Below, one piece after another: positions 11,353 to 23,176 of a stretch of 64,000 nt of DNA; the stretch's first letter is position 1; each line of letters opens with the position of its first letter. Source of the DNA: Isoetes taiwanensis (lineage: Eukaryota; Streptophyta; Lycopodiopsida; Isoetales; Isoetaceae); contig JAJEKV010000014.1 of assembly GCA_021234155.1 (NCBI GenBank), positions 14,370,494 through 14,434,493 of the forward strand. The letters run 5' to 3'. Position numbers and translations under genes: made by a program. The notes under the pieces were generated by a model. The model saw only the letters and a program-made list of their open reading frames with translations, did no database searches and was not told the DNA's origin.

Positions 11353-12450
11353 CTCTCTCACCCTCAAAGAAAAGCAGACGTCGTCCTTTATATTAACTAG
11401 GTAAGAAATTTACATAATATCTCATCCTTAAAAAAAAATCTTGTCCAAAATTCTACCTGGTTACAAAATTTACAGCTATAAAATAGTCTTAATCAAAACA
11501 CTACCTAAATTGTGTACTGCCTTGGTTTAGAGATTCAAAAAGGGGGGTAGTCCCTCTTCAAATCCGTTCCCTTTTCCCAAGTAGCTTCCTCTTCACTTGC
11601 AAATTCCACTTTATCAAGCCTTCTTTGCATGTGCTCCTCCTTGTTACAGTCGTTTCCCTTTATTTGAGTACCCTTTTAGGTTCCAAGGCAGGTTCTCTGT
11701 CCTTGAGTTCAAGGAGAATTGCTCCATTAGGAACATACCTCTTAAGCAAACTAGCATGAAAGACTTTATGGACTCTTTAAATATTGGGAACATACTTGTA
11801 AGCTAAGTTTCCCACTTTCCTAACTATCGTGAATGATCCTGCCCATCTTGGTGCTAGCTTCTTTGTTGTTCCAATTCTGAATTTCCCTTATTTGATGGCA
11901 ATCTTGAGTCATATTACATCGCCCTTCTCTAAACTCCTATCTGTGCAATGCTTATCCACATAGGCCTTTTCTCTTTCTTGCACTTTAAGTATACATTCGC
12001 TTGCTTCCTTGATGTTGGGCTCCATGTGCTGCAACAACTCTTGTACCAGTTGCATTTTGTATACTGAATCGTGCCAACTTGTTGGAATTAAATATTGCTA
12101 TCCATATGTTAACATGAAGGGTCTAATACTCCTAGCAGAATGCTTAGCATAATTAAGTTGGAAACAACCATCAATGGCAAATATTTCATTTGCCCTGCAA
12201 TCATGGGAGTACGCCGACGACAACTTTAAACTTATCTGGCTTGTAGGTAATCTCAAACGATAAGTAGGCTTTCATCATCTCCGACCATCTTCTTTGCCTC
12301 ATGCTCAGGACTGGTTGCATTAAAAAATGCTCCAGTCCCTTATGATTCGTGAAGATGAGAATAGGAGTATTTAAAAGGTAATGCCTCCATATCTTAAAGG
12401 ATCTTACAATGGCCAAGAGTTATTTCTCATGTGTGGGGTATGAAAAAACA
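11353..12450 (-). pseudogene. Ty3/gypsy pol remnant (RNase H, then integrase C-terminus) with polypurine tract
   Basis: Read from 12450 downwards, YPTHEK is followed by LAIVRSFKIWRHYLL and FTNHKGLEHF..RQRRWSE, the RNase H domain of gypsy polymerases. It then jumps, near 12190, to NYAKHSARSIRPFMLTYG, EKGDVI and KVGNLAYKYVPN. Next come RVHKVFHASLLKRYVP and EEATWEKG..LKRDYP, the integrase C-terminus with a chromodomain-like end. The integrase zinc finger and catalytic core are missing, so about 1 kb has been deleted between 12201 and 12190. Several stops are present. A purine run (GAGGGTGAGAGAG, minus strand) at 11353-11366 is the polypurine tract and abuts the LTR. The element was a chromovirus-like retrotransposon and cannot move itself. 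It is cut off at about 12450. Confidence 0.85.
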
Positions 12451-12940
12451 GAAAAAAAGAAGTGTTATATTGGAAGAAGATCCTTAGCATTTGTTAAGGG
12501 TGGGTTGCATGAAGGGCATACCATAGTGGTTGAGGATACGGAGTGGGCATATGCTATAAAATATTTCAACTGGATGAGTAGGATGTGCTCTAGAGCTAAA
12601 AACTTGTCAAATGGAAAGATTGAGGATTTCTATGTCTCCATTGAGACGTTAGATTTTTCCATCAATTTTGCCAATTCCCAGCGTCTTGCTCTAAGAGTTC
12701 ACTTGAATAAAAAGTCCGCTTTCAAACCCATCTACCTTGGCAATTGCGTTGATTAATTGGGCAATTTGCTAATTTTCTTGTAATCAGTGTCTATCACATC
12801 AATTTTTTCCCGTTCACGAAGCATATTGCACTTGTAGTCTACTTGCACAAAACTTCTTTGTCAAACCCATCGATCCTGGATCAAATTTGTCTAGGTTATT
12901 TGGCTTGCTGATTTGTAGAAACTCTGGGATATATTTAGGT

Positions 12941-13788
12941 TTCATACATTTGACGTCCCCATACGATGCTTCCATCGTATAAAAACAGGAGGTTCCCTCC
13001 TGCTAGCCATACTGCCAACACGAGGCCGTCCACCTGACGTCGGATTCTTGATGGTGAGCAAGAATTCGGCGTGGGAGGACATCCATCCCGTCTCCCTCGG
13101 GATCTACCTAGCTGCGGAAGCGCACAAATATAAGCACATAGCATCATAACAAATACATAACCTCGAAGGGTGGAATCACCATAACATGATCATACATCAA
13201 AAGAGATAACAACATCAATACGGAAGAATACTACCCAGGATCATACTCTTGAGGATAGACTGAGGGCTTGGTCCCCTAGAGGTCATTGCAAACAGAATTC
13301 ATGGCAAATGGATTTGGGTGGCAAAGGAACATGGCCATTGGGTAATCCAATCCATCCGCCCCTCATGTGCATACTTTACAGATAGGCTGATAAGTCTTGG
13401 GACCGGACCGTAGCCTGCCGAAGGCATAGCCAAAGGGACTATTCCTGGGTTGCATCTTCCCAGTCCCGATGAGGCAGGAAGAGATCACTCTCTCCTCCAA
13501 AGGATACGTGGTAATGATAGGCAGACTAGAGAGCCACTGCTCGTCTACGACTTCAACCCCATTGAAGGTGACCTCACCACCCAAGAGGTGTCGAGCCCAT
13601 ACCAGAGCCACATGCAGTGCATAAGGTATTAGCCCTAGTCTGCAATGTTTCCCGGTAGGGTTTACACACAAGAGGGGTCAATTGCAATCGGACAAGTTCC
13701 CCCTTGTCAGCCGGTGTGGCCCCTCCACCCATAGTGCAGGCGGGCTCTTATGCACAGGGCGCAATTAATTGGGAATTAATAAGGCCGT
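12941..13788 (-). mobile_element. LTR of a second retrotransposon family, copy A1
   Basis: This 848-bp block is closely similar to 22355-23176. Shared landmarks include ATAAAAACAGGA, GATTCTTGATGGTGAGCAAG, AACATGATCATACATCAAAA, CATAGCCAAAGGGACTATTC, GAGATCACTCTCTCCTCCAA and GCAATTAATTGGGAATTAAT. Copy A2 is followed by a primer-binding-site motif on the minus strand, which makes this block the LTR. A1 is directly preceded (minus strand) by the same internal sequence found at 20901 and 28400, so it sits as a 3' LTR. It does not begin with TG, so the exact ends are approximate. Confidence 0.65.
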
Positions 13789-14112
13789 AAGAAGGCTCTG
13801 GGTCTCTACCCCCTCTCCTAATGGGTCTAAGTTAGATATTGGGGTACAAAAAAGCGCGAGAAGCGGAAGCGGAGAAAGCGGCGGGGCCGGACGCGGACCT
13901 TTTCGATTTTCCGCCTTTCTTGCGAATAATGATTTTGATTGTCAGAGGTGTAATTATTCGCGCCCATTGTTACTAATTGAATTGTACAGGCCAATTTGCT
14001 CCTCGATTGCACTTCGATTCCGGCATTTTACAAATTGAATCATCCTCTTCAAGGCGCTTGCTCCGACCTCTTTGTTTCTTGCTGCTTTTTTTTTTAAGTA
14101 TCTTCTTTTCTC

Positions 14113-15285
14113 ATGGCTGGTGAAGGAATCATCCCACAGCAAAAGCTGAAATGGCTGGCGGAAAATGTTACTACAGATGACTGGAACAGTGTTTGGTCTG
14201 AGCCAATGGTTTCAGGCAAAATCAAAATCTACTTTGTTCGCCCTTATTTGAAGCAGAAATTGGATGGCTTGATCGATTTCTTGTATGGAGATGGAGGTGT
14301 CCCGAATAATGAATTGAGGAAGCTAGTAGCATTATCATTTGCATGGGAAAACTGTAGTCGGTGAGCATAACCGAGGCTCATAGGGTTGATTGGGATGCTT
14401 ACAAGAAACAGGTTAATGTTTGGTCCAGGAGAAAAAGGGATGACATTGATGTTAAAAAAGAAGATGTTAAAAGGATCAAAACTACAGTTCCTTCATGCCA
14501 AAGTACACCTGTAGCTTCAGGCAGATCAACACCTCAACTTGAATTTAAGGGGAAAGCAGGTCAGTCTTCTGAGTTTTCTGTTTCCAATTTAAGTTTCAAC
14601 ATTTCTTTGATTGAAGAGGAGGTTAGTAAGTTGGAAACAGATTTAGACAACTGTACAACTGATCTGGTAAAAATAATTAGTACCATTGAGGTAGATAAGA
14701 ACTCTTTAGCAAGGGAAGAGAGGATGATTGAGCTTGGAAGGAACGAGATAGCAAGAATGGAGAATGAGTTGTCTGCTTTGAATGCCAAAGCAGACAAGAA
14801 TGATGGAGACCTGAAGCAGATTGAAGAGTTAAAGGCAAAAATAAGTGGTGAAATATATTTTTGCTCTAAACTGGAGGCTTGCCTTCCAAAGGTTAGTGTT
14901 GAAGCATTACAGGAGAAGGAAAAGAAGGAAAGATTAAAAACTTCATTGGAATTGATTTAGGAAGCGCAGGAAATATTTAGAAGGCTGGTAGACAATTGAT
15001 GGACTCCGGATATATCAAAAATGTCTATCATAACTATGAAAAGCAAGTTGCTGGTTTCATGGAAGATGCATGTCTTTGCATGTGGATTGGTCTTCAATCA
15101 AAATATAAATTGAGTATGGCATTACCATGTGAACATGTCTATCACTTGGCATCTTTGCATGCTTTTGTATGAAAAGAAGACATGCTTGGTGTTTGAAGGA
15201 AGTTCGGGGAAGTTTTGTGGAACTTGGTCTAGAGGTTGCAGGTGAAGAAGACTTTGCGATTCCCGGGTGAAATTGCATTTGAGGT
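14113..15285 (+). pseudogene. transposon gene 1, N-terminal part: coiled coil and PCxHxYH segment
   Basis: The frame starts at ATG 14113 (MAGEGIIPQQKLKWLAEN) and runs 83 codons. It then continues in another frame at 14361 with a charged, Ser-rich linker and a long heptad-like coiled coil (about 14590-14940, EEEVSKLETDLDNCTTDLV and EERMIELGRNEIARMENEL). After a further shift it resumes at 14998 (MDSGYIKNVYHNYEKQ) to ALPCEHVYHLASLHAF near 15120-15165. The PCxHxYH pattern resembles part of a RING or zinc-ligand motif. At least three frame breaks make this copy a pseudogene. It is co-oriented with the phosphatase-like segment further down and could be its N-terminal half. The function is not known to me. 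Confidence 0.55.
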
Positions 15286-15599
15286 AGGCACTAGTAGTGC
15301 ATTTGCTTCACGATAAGTTTTTCGATCTTTGTTACACCTGTGGCTTCACTGTGGCTTCACCGCTTTTATTATTTAATAAAGCACTGCTTTTTTGTTGCTT
15401 CACACCTTACGAGTCACCAAAAAATGTTGTATCTCTTGCATCGGCTCAAGTGTCACCAAGTCCGGTAAGGAAAGGCTGTAGAAGCTTTGCGGAAGGTAAG
15501 ACTTTGATATTTCTTATTTGTGTTTTAACTAACTTAATCTCATTTAAATTGATTTGTGTTCTAGCAGCAAAGTCTCGTAATTCAGCTTAGTAAGGGGCC

Positions 15600-16220
15600 C
15601 AGCAAAAAAAAGGATAAAAACGTTCACGCGTGTTGTTGAGAGCGATTGGAAGAATATTATGAACAACGTGCAAAAGGTTCCGCAATTGGCATAAAGACCA
15701 GGTTGAGGAGTGCAAGCTGCGGGGAGAAAGTTCTACTCGCTTGCTTTTGTAGATGTTCACGTAGCGCGTGATGAAGAACAAGCAAATGAAGATGATGTTC
15801 TTCTTTGCGATTCTTTGAAGATCTTTGTTGAGAAAGGTAAGGATAAGGGTGAAGCGGTTGAAATGGAGGTAGCAACAACAAAGAACAAAAAGAAGATTGG
15901 GGAGACCCTCAAAGAAGTTTGCCACCTCAAGCACCAAAGCAAATAGGTGATCAAGTTGATATTATTTTGAAAATGTTAAATGGTAGTTCGGGGTTACGTT
16001 TCTCATTATATCAAGTCATTGAGTTAGTTTCAGAACATAACATATTGTGGTGTATGTGAAATCTTGTTTTACTTGTTTTATGTTGTTTGAGAACATTGTT
16101 TGAATGTAATTTGGTTTTCTTTTAATTAATCCTTTGTTTTCTTTAATTTGTTTTTTTGTTTTAATATTGTAATTTACGTAATTCTTTAATTGTTGTCATG
16201 TTGATGTTTAAGATTCTTTT
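15600..16220 (+). other. intron-like and linker sequence inside the transposon
   Basis: A 78-codon frame (15710-15946) rich in Lys and Glu (ARDEEQANEDDVLLCDSL..) may be an exon of gene 1. The T-rich stretch 15960-16200 looks like an intron. No family was recognised. Confidence 0.3.
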
Positions 16221-16224
16221 CTTA

Positions 16225-16876
16225 TGAATGTTGCGAGAGGATTTAGAAAAGAAAAACTTGTCATCTTAGACATTAATGGAGTTTTGGTCAACACCTTCAA
16301 AAAGGAGCAAGATTAAAAATTCCACGAGGGGCTCAAGAAGCATTACAGCGGGGAAAAGTGGTTATTTGCAGACCTTTTTACAAGAGTTCTTGGATTGGAG
16401 TTTTGAAAGATTTGAAGTTGGGATTTGGTCTAGCATGATGAAGCACAACATCATACAAATCATTAACGATGTCGCCACAAAGACACTACATTGCTAAATT
16501 CAAATTCATATGGGGTCGAGAATGAGTGTGAGGCAATGCCTTTTATGTTTTCGTGCAATGCAACCAAACCTGTATTTATGAAGCCAATTGTCAAAGTTTA
16601 CACACTTTTAATGATGTCTGACAGGATGTTGTGCTTGTGGATGACTCTTTGTACAAGACTTTCTTGTCCCCACCAGACACATGTTTAATAGTTGAGAGCT
16701 TTGACAATGAAGAAAATGATAAGGTATTCAACTACCTTAAAGCATGTTTGCACACTTGGCTTCATTCAAAGAATCCTCAAAAGTGGTTGCACCAGCAGCT
16801 TCATGTTGATGTGGTCAAGGAAGTAGACATCAACATACTCAATCTTCTCATTGACCACTTGAAAGAACTTGCATGA
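16225..16876 (+). pseudogene. FCP1/NIF-like (CTD-phosphatase, HAD superfamily) segment in transposon gene 1
   Basis: Near 16250 the sequence reads KLVILDINGVLVNTF. This matches the nucleophile loop of plant NIF/FCP1-homology proteins, in which LDLNGLL-type variants (DxN) occur. About 370 bp later, after frame breaks, comes DVVLVDDSLYKTFLSPPDTC (from 16625) and then FDNEENDKVFNYLKACLHTW. This matches the VDDSPxxxxxxPxNxxxxxxF..D..L..L..L tail, with the conserved Asp pair. Known members remove phosphate from Ser residues, for example on the RNA polymerase II CTD. Stops between the two motifs (about 16315, 16410-16500) show decay. Both diagnostic motifs are in the right order and spacing. The segment lies inside the transposon's inverted repeats, so it is either a transposon gene or a captured host gene. 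Confidence 0.65.
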
Positions 16877-17455
16877 TGGAGAGTAGCAATTGAGGGAAGC
16901 ATGCAATTGGTGAAAGATATTGTTGGTGTTGAAAACTTGGATGAACATGCAAAAGAAGACATAACACAGATTCTCCATACTGATACTGAACACATTGAAG
17001 CTACTGATCAGACCAACAATGAAGATAGATAAGCGAGGGAGGAAACTCCAAGAGAAGAAATAACACAAGATCGGACCGCATTGAAGATCTTGACTTTGAG
17101 AACATTTAAGAACTTCATGTAACTTAAGATGTGACTTAAGTTATAACAGCTTTTTTTTTGTGAATACTGGATATGAGTACATATTTGTACACTTTTATAT
17201 GAGAAAGCGAATATTAATGTAAATCCAATGTTTCGGGCATTTACCTACACTTGTGTACACTTGTAAACTTTCAATCTGTTTTCCATGTCCATCAAGTCAC
17301 GTTTTCCGGAAGTTCATCAAGTCTCGTAATAGTTAGCGAAAAACATAAAGCATGTAAGCAGACAAAGCATAAGTATGAAAAGCAGACCCATCTGTGCTTT
17401 TCTTTTAAAGCTGTGAGGACAAGGAACATTTGTGCAGCAAAGAATTTGTTAGTTT

Positions 17456-20400
17456 TCATTGATAACGAATTATAAAGAATATAAGAAAGAATATGGCGGG
17501 AAAGAGCCGGTGTACATCTAAAAACTCAACACGCTTCTTGAAGCAAAAGAAAAAAAGGGCGACAGAATTAGCACTCTCATCGAAGGGATGCCATAACTTT
17601 TGGCATGTCTCTTCACTCATCTTGAAAATATTGTTACCAAGATTCTCCATATCAAACTTCAATTGCATCGACAAGGTGGCTATACAAACTAACCTGGCTT
17701 GTCCAATAGCAACTCAAATTGGAGTGCATCTGTTTGCTTGTAGTAATGGCCAGAAACTATAACTTCTCCTACACCAAATGCAGTACCCCAAGCATCTTCA
17801 TATGCATCTAACAATGTGTGTTTAGTCTCTGTACACCTAAGAACATAAAAGTCAACTCCCTCTTCATCTTCTGGATGTGCATTTACAGCAAAGTTATCTC
17901 CAACTTCTAGAAGAGAACTAAGGTAATCTACTTCTTCATCTTCTTCTTCTTCATCTTCTTCTTCTTCCTCCTGACTAATTGCTGTGGATGTTTCTTCAGC
18001 AACCTTTGGTTTCAGTTCTGCTGTGAGCCATGCTCCCAAACGTGCTTTGTTCGTGCAGTAATCCCTTTTACCATGAAAGCAATAGGAACAATAGCAAGAG
18101 AGGCACCTGTAAGCAACTTTTGCAGGGTTCTTTTTGTCACATGGTCTGATGCAATGAAGTTTAGAGCTCCCACATAGTGTTTTCCACTCCTTCCTTTCAG
18201 ATTTGTCTACACTTTGGGGATCAATATGCCAAAAGAACCACGCAATATAAAAACAGATTCATGCAACTTCAAATCTAAGAAAAATATAAGAAAAAACAAG
18301 AATTTACCTTCTTATATGAGGGTCGGTGGATTGTTCATCATGTACCAGTTCATGAAATCGACAATGTCTTTGGCACGCCCAATTTCCGGGACTCATACTT
18401 CAATTGCTCTCTTGCCAAAACCCCTTTCAATATTGCACCTTGTCCATCATATTCTCCTTTGCCATGAGAACTGCAAAGAAATTCCACTCATACTCAATTC
18501 CTTCACTACACACATAGTTCCTTCCTAAATACCGTAAAGGCCTTGCTCCTTTAAACGGGATGTGCAACCATCACTCCAAAAAATATGTTTCTTGTACTCA
18601 ATGTTCTGGTGCTCTAAGCCGGTCAAGATGTACTTTCAAGCAATGTTGTACAAACTCGGGCTATGCTCCCCGGGTCATCCGAAATATAAAATTGCACTTC
18701 CTTTATAATTCTCCTCCGATTGGTGCTGATGATCTCCTCGACTTGTCTTCTTCTTTCTTTTCAGCTTATCCCGCCTCCGCTTTCTCTTTGCTCGCCTCTT
18801 TAACTTCCATCTCCTATCTCAACTTGGGTTGCATGTCTATATGTGATATGAACTAATTGAGGCCTGGTCCGTGTGTGCTGGCAAGATTGTGCCTCCCTCT
18901 CAATTTTAAACTGTAATTTTCAGCAAAGTCAATTACGTAGAGACAATTGCATCTTCGTGAAAGGTATCCAAACACGCCCTGGAATTGCTTTGTTCTGCCA
19001 ATTGTGCCACATAATTGTGTGTGACAAATTGTACCATTGTCTTGTTGGTATGCTTCATGAACTTCCAAGCGGAGACTCGCTCTTGTATGCAAGTCTTGTT
19101 ACTTTGGCTGGTTTCCTCCTCCCATTTTTTTTGGTAGTCTCCTTCATGTATATCAACTTCTTTTGCTGATTTTGGACCATGAACATTTCTGTGGGTTTGC
19201 GTTTTGTTTAAAAGAATGTTAAACGAGAATGCTTAAAAGCCAAACGTAATACCTTTTCAAACCTGTTTCCACTCCACCTTGTAATCGGTTTCCATCTTCT
19301 CCTTAGGACAAAAAGCAAACCCTGTTTATAACACCACAATTAAAGTTATTCTTGGAAGAATATCTTTAAACATCATAACATTGAAGAGACAAACTTAAGA
19401 GTACATTTTCAGCCCACAATCTTTGCATGCCAACCGCAGACATTGATGTTTGTGCCATTCTTCATCTTCTTCTTTAGGGGCGGACCATTTGCCTCCAAAA
19501 TCACTAGTGGATTTATAAACATGGTTCTTGGCACTACAGAAGTTACCATCACCACAAACAGCACAATTACAATTGCATTCTTTGTGCACCCCATTTGGAT
19601 CTGTTCTGATTTTGTTGAGTGCTTGCATCACTCAAAGTGCATGTGATATTGGCAAAGAAAGGTCTCTCTTTCTTTTAAACGCCTCACAAAAAGATGGCTT
19701 CAGCAATTCAAAATGTCTTGGTGGAAATCTTCATTCCATTGAATTCCTTTTTGAATGCCATGTAAAATTGCAACTATAAACAAAGCAGAAATAACAGAGT
19801 TCCAAAAACAATTAAAAGCAGCAATATAGTAAAGCAGAACAAGCGGTAAAACATATAAAGCATAATAATTATTACGAGAAATTTCAAAGCGGTTGTATTG
19901 GATGATCAATTTTTTCACCATTTTTTTGTAACAAACTTTCTCACATGCTTCCCGTGTATGGTGAGACTCTTGTTTTTCAAATCCAAAACTTGTAAACGGA
20001 ATTCTTAACCTTATCGGGTTATTGTATCGATCTCTTTTCCTTGAAAACATTGACCACGGACCACATTCTTGTTCGCCATTACTCTTCTTCCGTTGCTGCA
20101 ACAAATGATTTTCTTGATACATGAAGGAGGTGCAACCGCAGATGGTTGGTTTTGTTTGTCGTTGAAGATACCATTTGCAATGTGGACTTTTTGCTTGTAT
20201 TATATTTGTCTTCCTTAGTTTCTTTTGCTGATTGAGTGTCTCTTGAACATTTCTAATTACATTCTTCATGACCTTGCTTTGATCATGATCAACAAAATCC
20301 ACCTCCAAGTGGCAATTTCTTCTTCACTCTCTTCACAACTCGGCACCACCAATGCCTTATCCCCTTCTTTCAAAGGCTTTGTGATATTATTGAAATAATC

Positions 20401-20667
20401 GTCCAAATTCTTGGACAATTCTTGAAGCCTTTCTCGCACTCAAGCCGCCGCCAACTTGAGGTTGGATATTTTCTTTCCCTATCTCTTTTCCTCCTGCCTA
20501 GATTGCCTTCTTCTCTCGGCTTGAATTTCCGGAAAATTTGAAGTTTCTTCATCTAAATCGATGTCGATTGATCCATTTAGAATCGTGTTGTGCATAGAAT
20601 TGTGTTGTACAGAGAAACCGCGGCCGCACAAAGAAAAATTTCGCTCGTGGGTACAACACCGGATCAT
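17456..20667 (-). pseudogene. transposon gene 2: probable DDE transposase with Cys-rich domains
   Basis: Exon-like pieces read downwards from 20667. They are an N-terminal segment (RERLQELSKNLDDYFNNITK near 20440), a 202-codon stretch from 20308 with KSPHCKWYLQRQTKP..CGCTSFMY, and a Cys-rich block at 19631-19395 (HKECNCNCAVCGDGNFC..CKDCGL). This is completed by CPKEKMETDYKVEWKQ at about 19310-19258. Next comes WKFMKHTNKTMVQFVTHNY and IDFAENYSLK (19100-18900), then YISDD and HIFWSDGCTSRFKG (18735-18560) and HGKGEYDGQGAILKGVLARE (about 18440). Last come a Cys/His cluster (RCLSCYCSYCFHGKRDYC, 18130) and an acidic C-terminal domain with VGDNFAVNAHPEDEEG and GHYYKQTD. The DFAENY, SDG and HGKG order resembles uncharacterised transposase-like proteins I recall from animals and seedless plants, with the Asp residues as likely catalytic ligands. 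Introns and several frameshifts break the frame. Confidence 0.65.
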
Positions 20668-20900
20668 GCTTCCCCGCCATTGCCAAATCTATTCACTCTC
20701 CATGCCATCTCACAACAACCCCGGCCAAATTGATTCTCAGCATCAATTTGATTTTGCGGGTAGCCATGTCATCGATCCGGCAAAAAACGGATCATCGCCT
20801 CCCGCCTCCAAGCACCTCCAAGCACAATGACTAAGCACTAAAAGCAACAAGGCCCGGACGGGTGCTTTTTGTACCCCCAATATCTAACTTAGACCCCAAT

Positions 20901-22342
20901 ACACAAGAAGTTCAAAAGAGATAACATCCATCATACCACAAATGTAATGAATCAAATAATGTAAATCACGGATCTAATCTAACTAATCTAATCAACATGA
21001 TTAGGGTTCATTCGTTAGTCCAGGTTACAGGTATGTGTTTTTGGGTTCTAGAGATCATCTAGGACTAAGAACAGATAGTAATCCAGCTTAAGAACTGCCG
21101 TCAAGCTTGCATTGACTGGCAGAATAGACACTAACCGGATCCTTGGGTGCCTTCAATGCCTTGGAACTCGTCCATGCCGTTGAAATGGATGCAAACAGAA
21201 TCTTGGAATCGTCGGGCACAGTGATCTTCGCTGCTGCTGCGAGGCTGGATTATGTCCGGCTTTTCTCCAAACGCTCCTCTGATCGCTCATAATCACCCCT
21301 AGAACCCAAAAGCGTCTTTTAGTGTTCTTGCTCTTTTTCCCTTACGTTTTAAGGTTAGTACTTGATTGGCCCACTTGGCTCCTTAGGTAACTTCCATATG
21401 GCAGTTATAGGTTATATTCACATTTGACATTGTATTGGACGACTAGTTTTCTGCTTGAGGTTACTTCCTGAAGTGTTTAAAGTAGAAGCTTTGTTTGGGC
21501 TCTAGTTATTCGTCCCTACTTGTTCGTCCATTCGAAATAGGTATGTTAAATTTGATCTTGAGCTAAATTCTACTTCTTCGCGTCATGTAGTCGAAGTGAT
21601 GGGGTTTCTTGACTAGGAATCATCATCTCTCAAGGCGACATTTGATTCTTCAAGTTCGTCCGTATATGCCTATTAACTTTTACTAGCTTTTCTACAATTT
21701 CTAGATTTAATTACGATTAAGGTACACGCAATGGCATAAGAAAACAGTCAAACATTGTTCAACTAGGCTTCTTTACTATGTGCGAGTACCTAACATTTGT
21801 AATACAGCATATATATTGGGATTTCAATTCATCCACTTTTCAAATTAATAAAAGGATAAACTTATTTATAATATCTTAGATTTTCTCCATCCCCTATCTC
21901 GTTTGATTCTTCTTACTAGGTGCATATTTCTCGTTTTGGTTGATTGTGAGGTTTGTTGAGTTCCTGCTACTACTAGGGTTTTGCACTAGCTGAGAGTCGT
22001 GAGTCAAAAGTTACTTACTAGTGTCCAATTTAATGTTTTAATTATGCAAAATTATGCAAAACCAGCTTGCTTAATTAAGCTTAGATTTAACTAGTTACTT
22101 AGGCTTTCTAGGTACTTCTAGCCTATGTCGTAGATGACTCTCACCGTAGGGGCTTATAAGAGTCTCAAAAGTGCCATTCAAGGAGCGATAGTCGAGAGTC
22201 ATCTGCCTACCTTAATAAAATTTTTCTAACAAGCTTGGAAAAAGAATTTTTCCAAATCGTGGTTCTTGCTTGGATGTATTTTCCAAGACCTGAATTTCTC
22301 GTGTAATTGGCCAATGCTCGATCTTGGTCAACCAATATCATT
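20901..22342 (-). mobile_element. internal region of the LTR element (B1), non-coding
   Basis: This lies between LTR A2 and the DNA transposon; 13789-13822 is its continuation on the other side of that insertion. Parts match 28411-28722 (ACATGATTAGGGTTCATTCG, TTAGTCCAGGTTACAGGTAT, TTGGCTCCTTAGGTAAC). No gag or pol motif is present, so the family looks non-autonomous, with an internal domain of about 1.5 kb. Confidence 0.55.
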
Positions 22343-22354
22343 GCTCTAATACCA
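22343..22354 (-). other. candidate primer-binding site (tRNA-iMet type)
   Basis: Minus strand TGGTATTAGAGC differs by one base from TGGTATCAGAGC. It lies directly downstream of the repeated block 22355-23176, which identifies that block as a 5' LTR on the minus strand. Confidence 0.65.
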
Positions 22355-23176
22355 TTCAGGATTTCGCCAGATAATGATGCTCCCATCGTGATAAAAAACA
22401 GGATGTTCCCTCTTGTCGGCCATACTTGACGCCGGATTCTTGATGGTGAGCAAGAATTCTGCGGGGAGGAATGGACGGTCATTCATCCCGCCTCCTAGGG
22501 ATCTACCTAGCCGTGGAAGGGCACAAACATAAGCACATAGCATCATAAAAAAATAGATAACCACCTTGAAGGGTAGAATCACCATAACATGATCATACAT
22601 CAAAAGAGATAACAACATCAATAAGGATGAATCCTACTGAGGCTCAGAGTCTTAGGGATAGACTGACGTCTTGGTCCTCCAGAGGTCATTGCGCATGTAA
22701 TTTGTGGCAAAATGGATTTTATCGGGTAAAGGAAAATGGCCATGGTAATCCACTCCATCCGCCCTTCTCGTGCATACTTTGCGATAGGCCGATAAGTCTT
22801 TGACCTAAGGCGGTTTGCTTCTGGGCATAGCCAAAGGGACTATTCCTGGGTTGCATTTCCCCAGTCCCGAGGAGATCACTCTCTCCTCCAAAGGATACAT
22901 GCTAATGATAGGCAGACTAGAGAGCCACTGCTCATCTATGACTTCAACCCCATTGAAGGTGGCCTCACCACCCAAGAGGTGTCGAGCCCATACCAGAGCC
23001 ACACATAGTGCATAAGATATTAGGCCTAGTCCGCAATGTTCCCCAGAGGTTTTACACACCGTAGGGACCAATCGCCATCGTGCAAGTTCCCCCTTGTCAC
23101 CAAGCAGGGCCCTCCACCCACAAATAAGAAGCGTTTTTTATGCACAGGCCGCAATTAATTGGGAATTAATAAGGCC
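22355..23176 (-). mobile_element. LTR copy A2
   Basis: The second copy of the 12941-13788 repeat is about 822 bp, colinear, with scattered substitutions and small gaps. The similarity stops sharply at AATAAGGCCGT: in A1 the next bases are AAGAAGG (internal region), while here they are TCTAGAATC (inserted Helitron-like sequence). The short open frames inside (for example 22805-23071) match those in A1 because the DNA is duplicated, and are not genes. Confidence 0.65.

Larger units (their letters stand above)
13823..20897. mobile_element. 7.1-kb DNA transposon with terminal inverted repeats
   Basis: Left end GGGTCTAAGTTAGATATTGG (13823 on) and right end, reverse-complemented from 20897, GGGGTCTAAGTTAGATATTG match over about 34 bp, up to TACAAAAAGC. 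AAT flanks both sides (13820-13822 and 20898-20900). The related repeat at 28411-28440 reads straight through the same junction (CTCTACCCCCCTTCCCAATA then CACAAAAGG), giving a paralogous empty site. The element carries two convergent decayed genes: a plus-strand gene (14113 to about 16876) and a minus-strand transposase-like gene (20667 to about 17456). A 3-bp target duplication and a GGG start recall PIF/Harbinger elements. The coding content does not clearly fit that group, so the superfamily is left open. Confidence 0.85.

Noticed and set aside
12409-12756. 115-codon plus-strand frame next to the gypsy remnant.
   Set aside because: It overlaps the RNase H remnant on the other strand, has no recognised motif, and lies where the retroelement breaks off; not enough to call a gene.
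13363-13671. Protein-like frames repeated at 13363-13671 and 22805-23071.
   Set aside because: Their similarity reflects the duplicated LTR DNA; start and stop differ and no domain is present.
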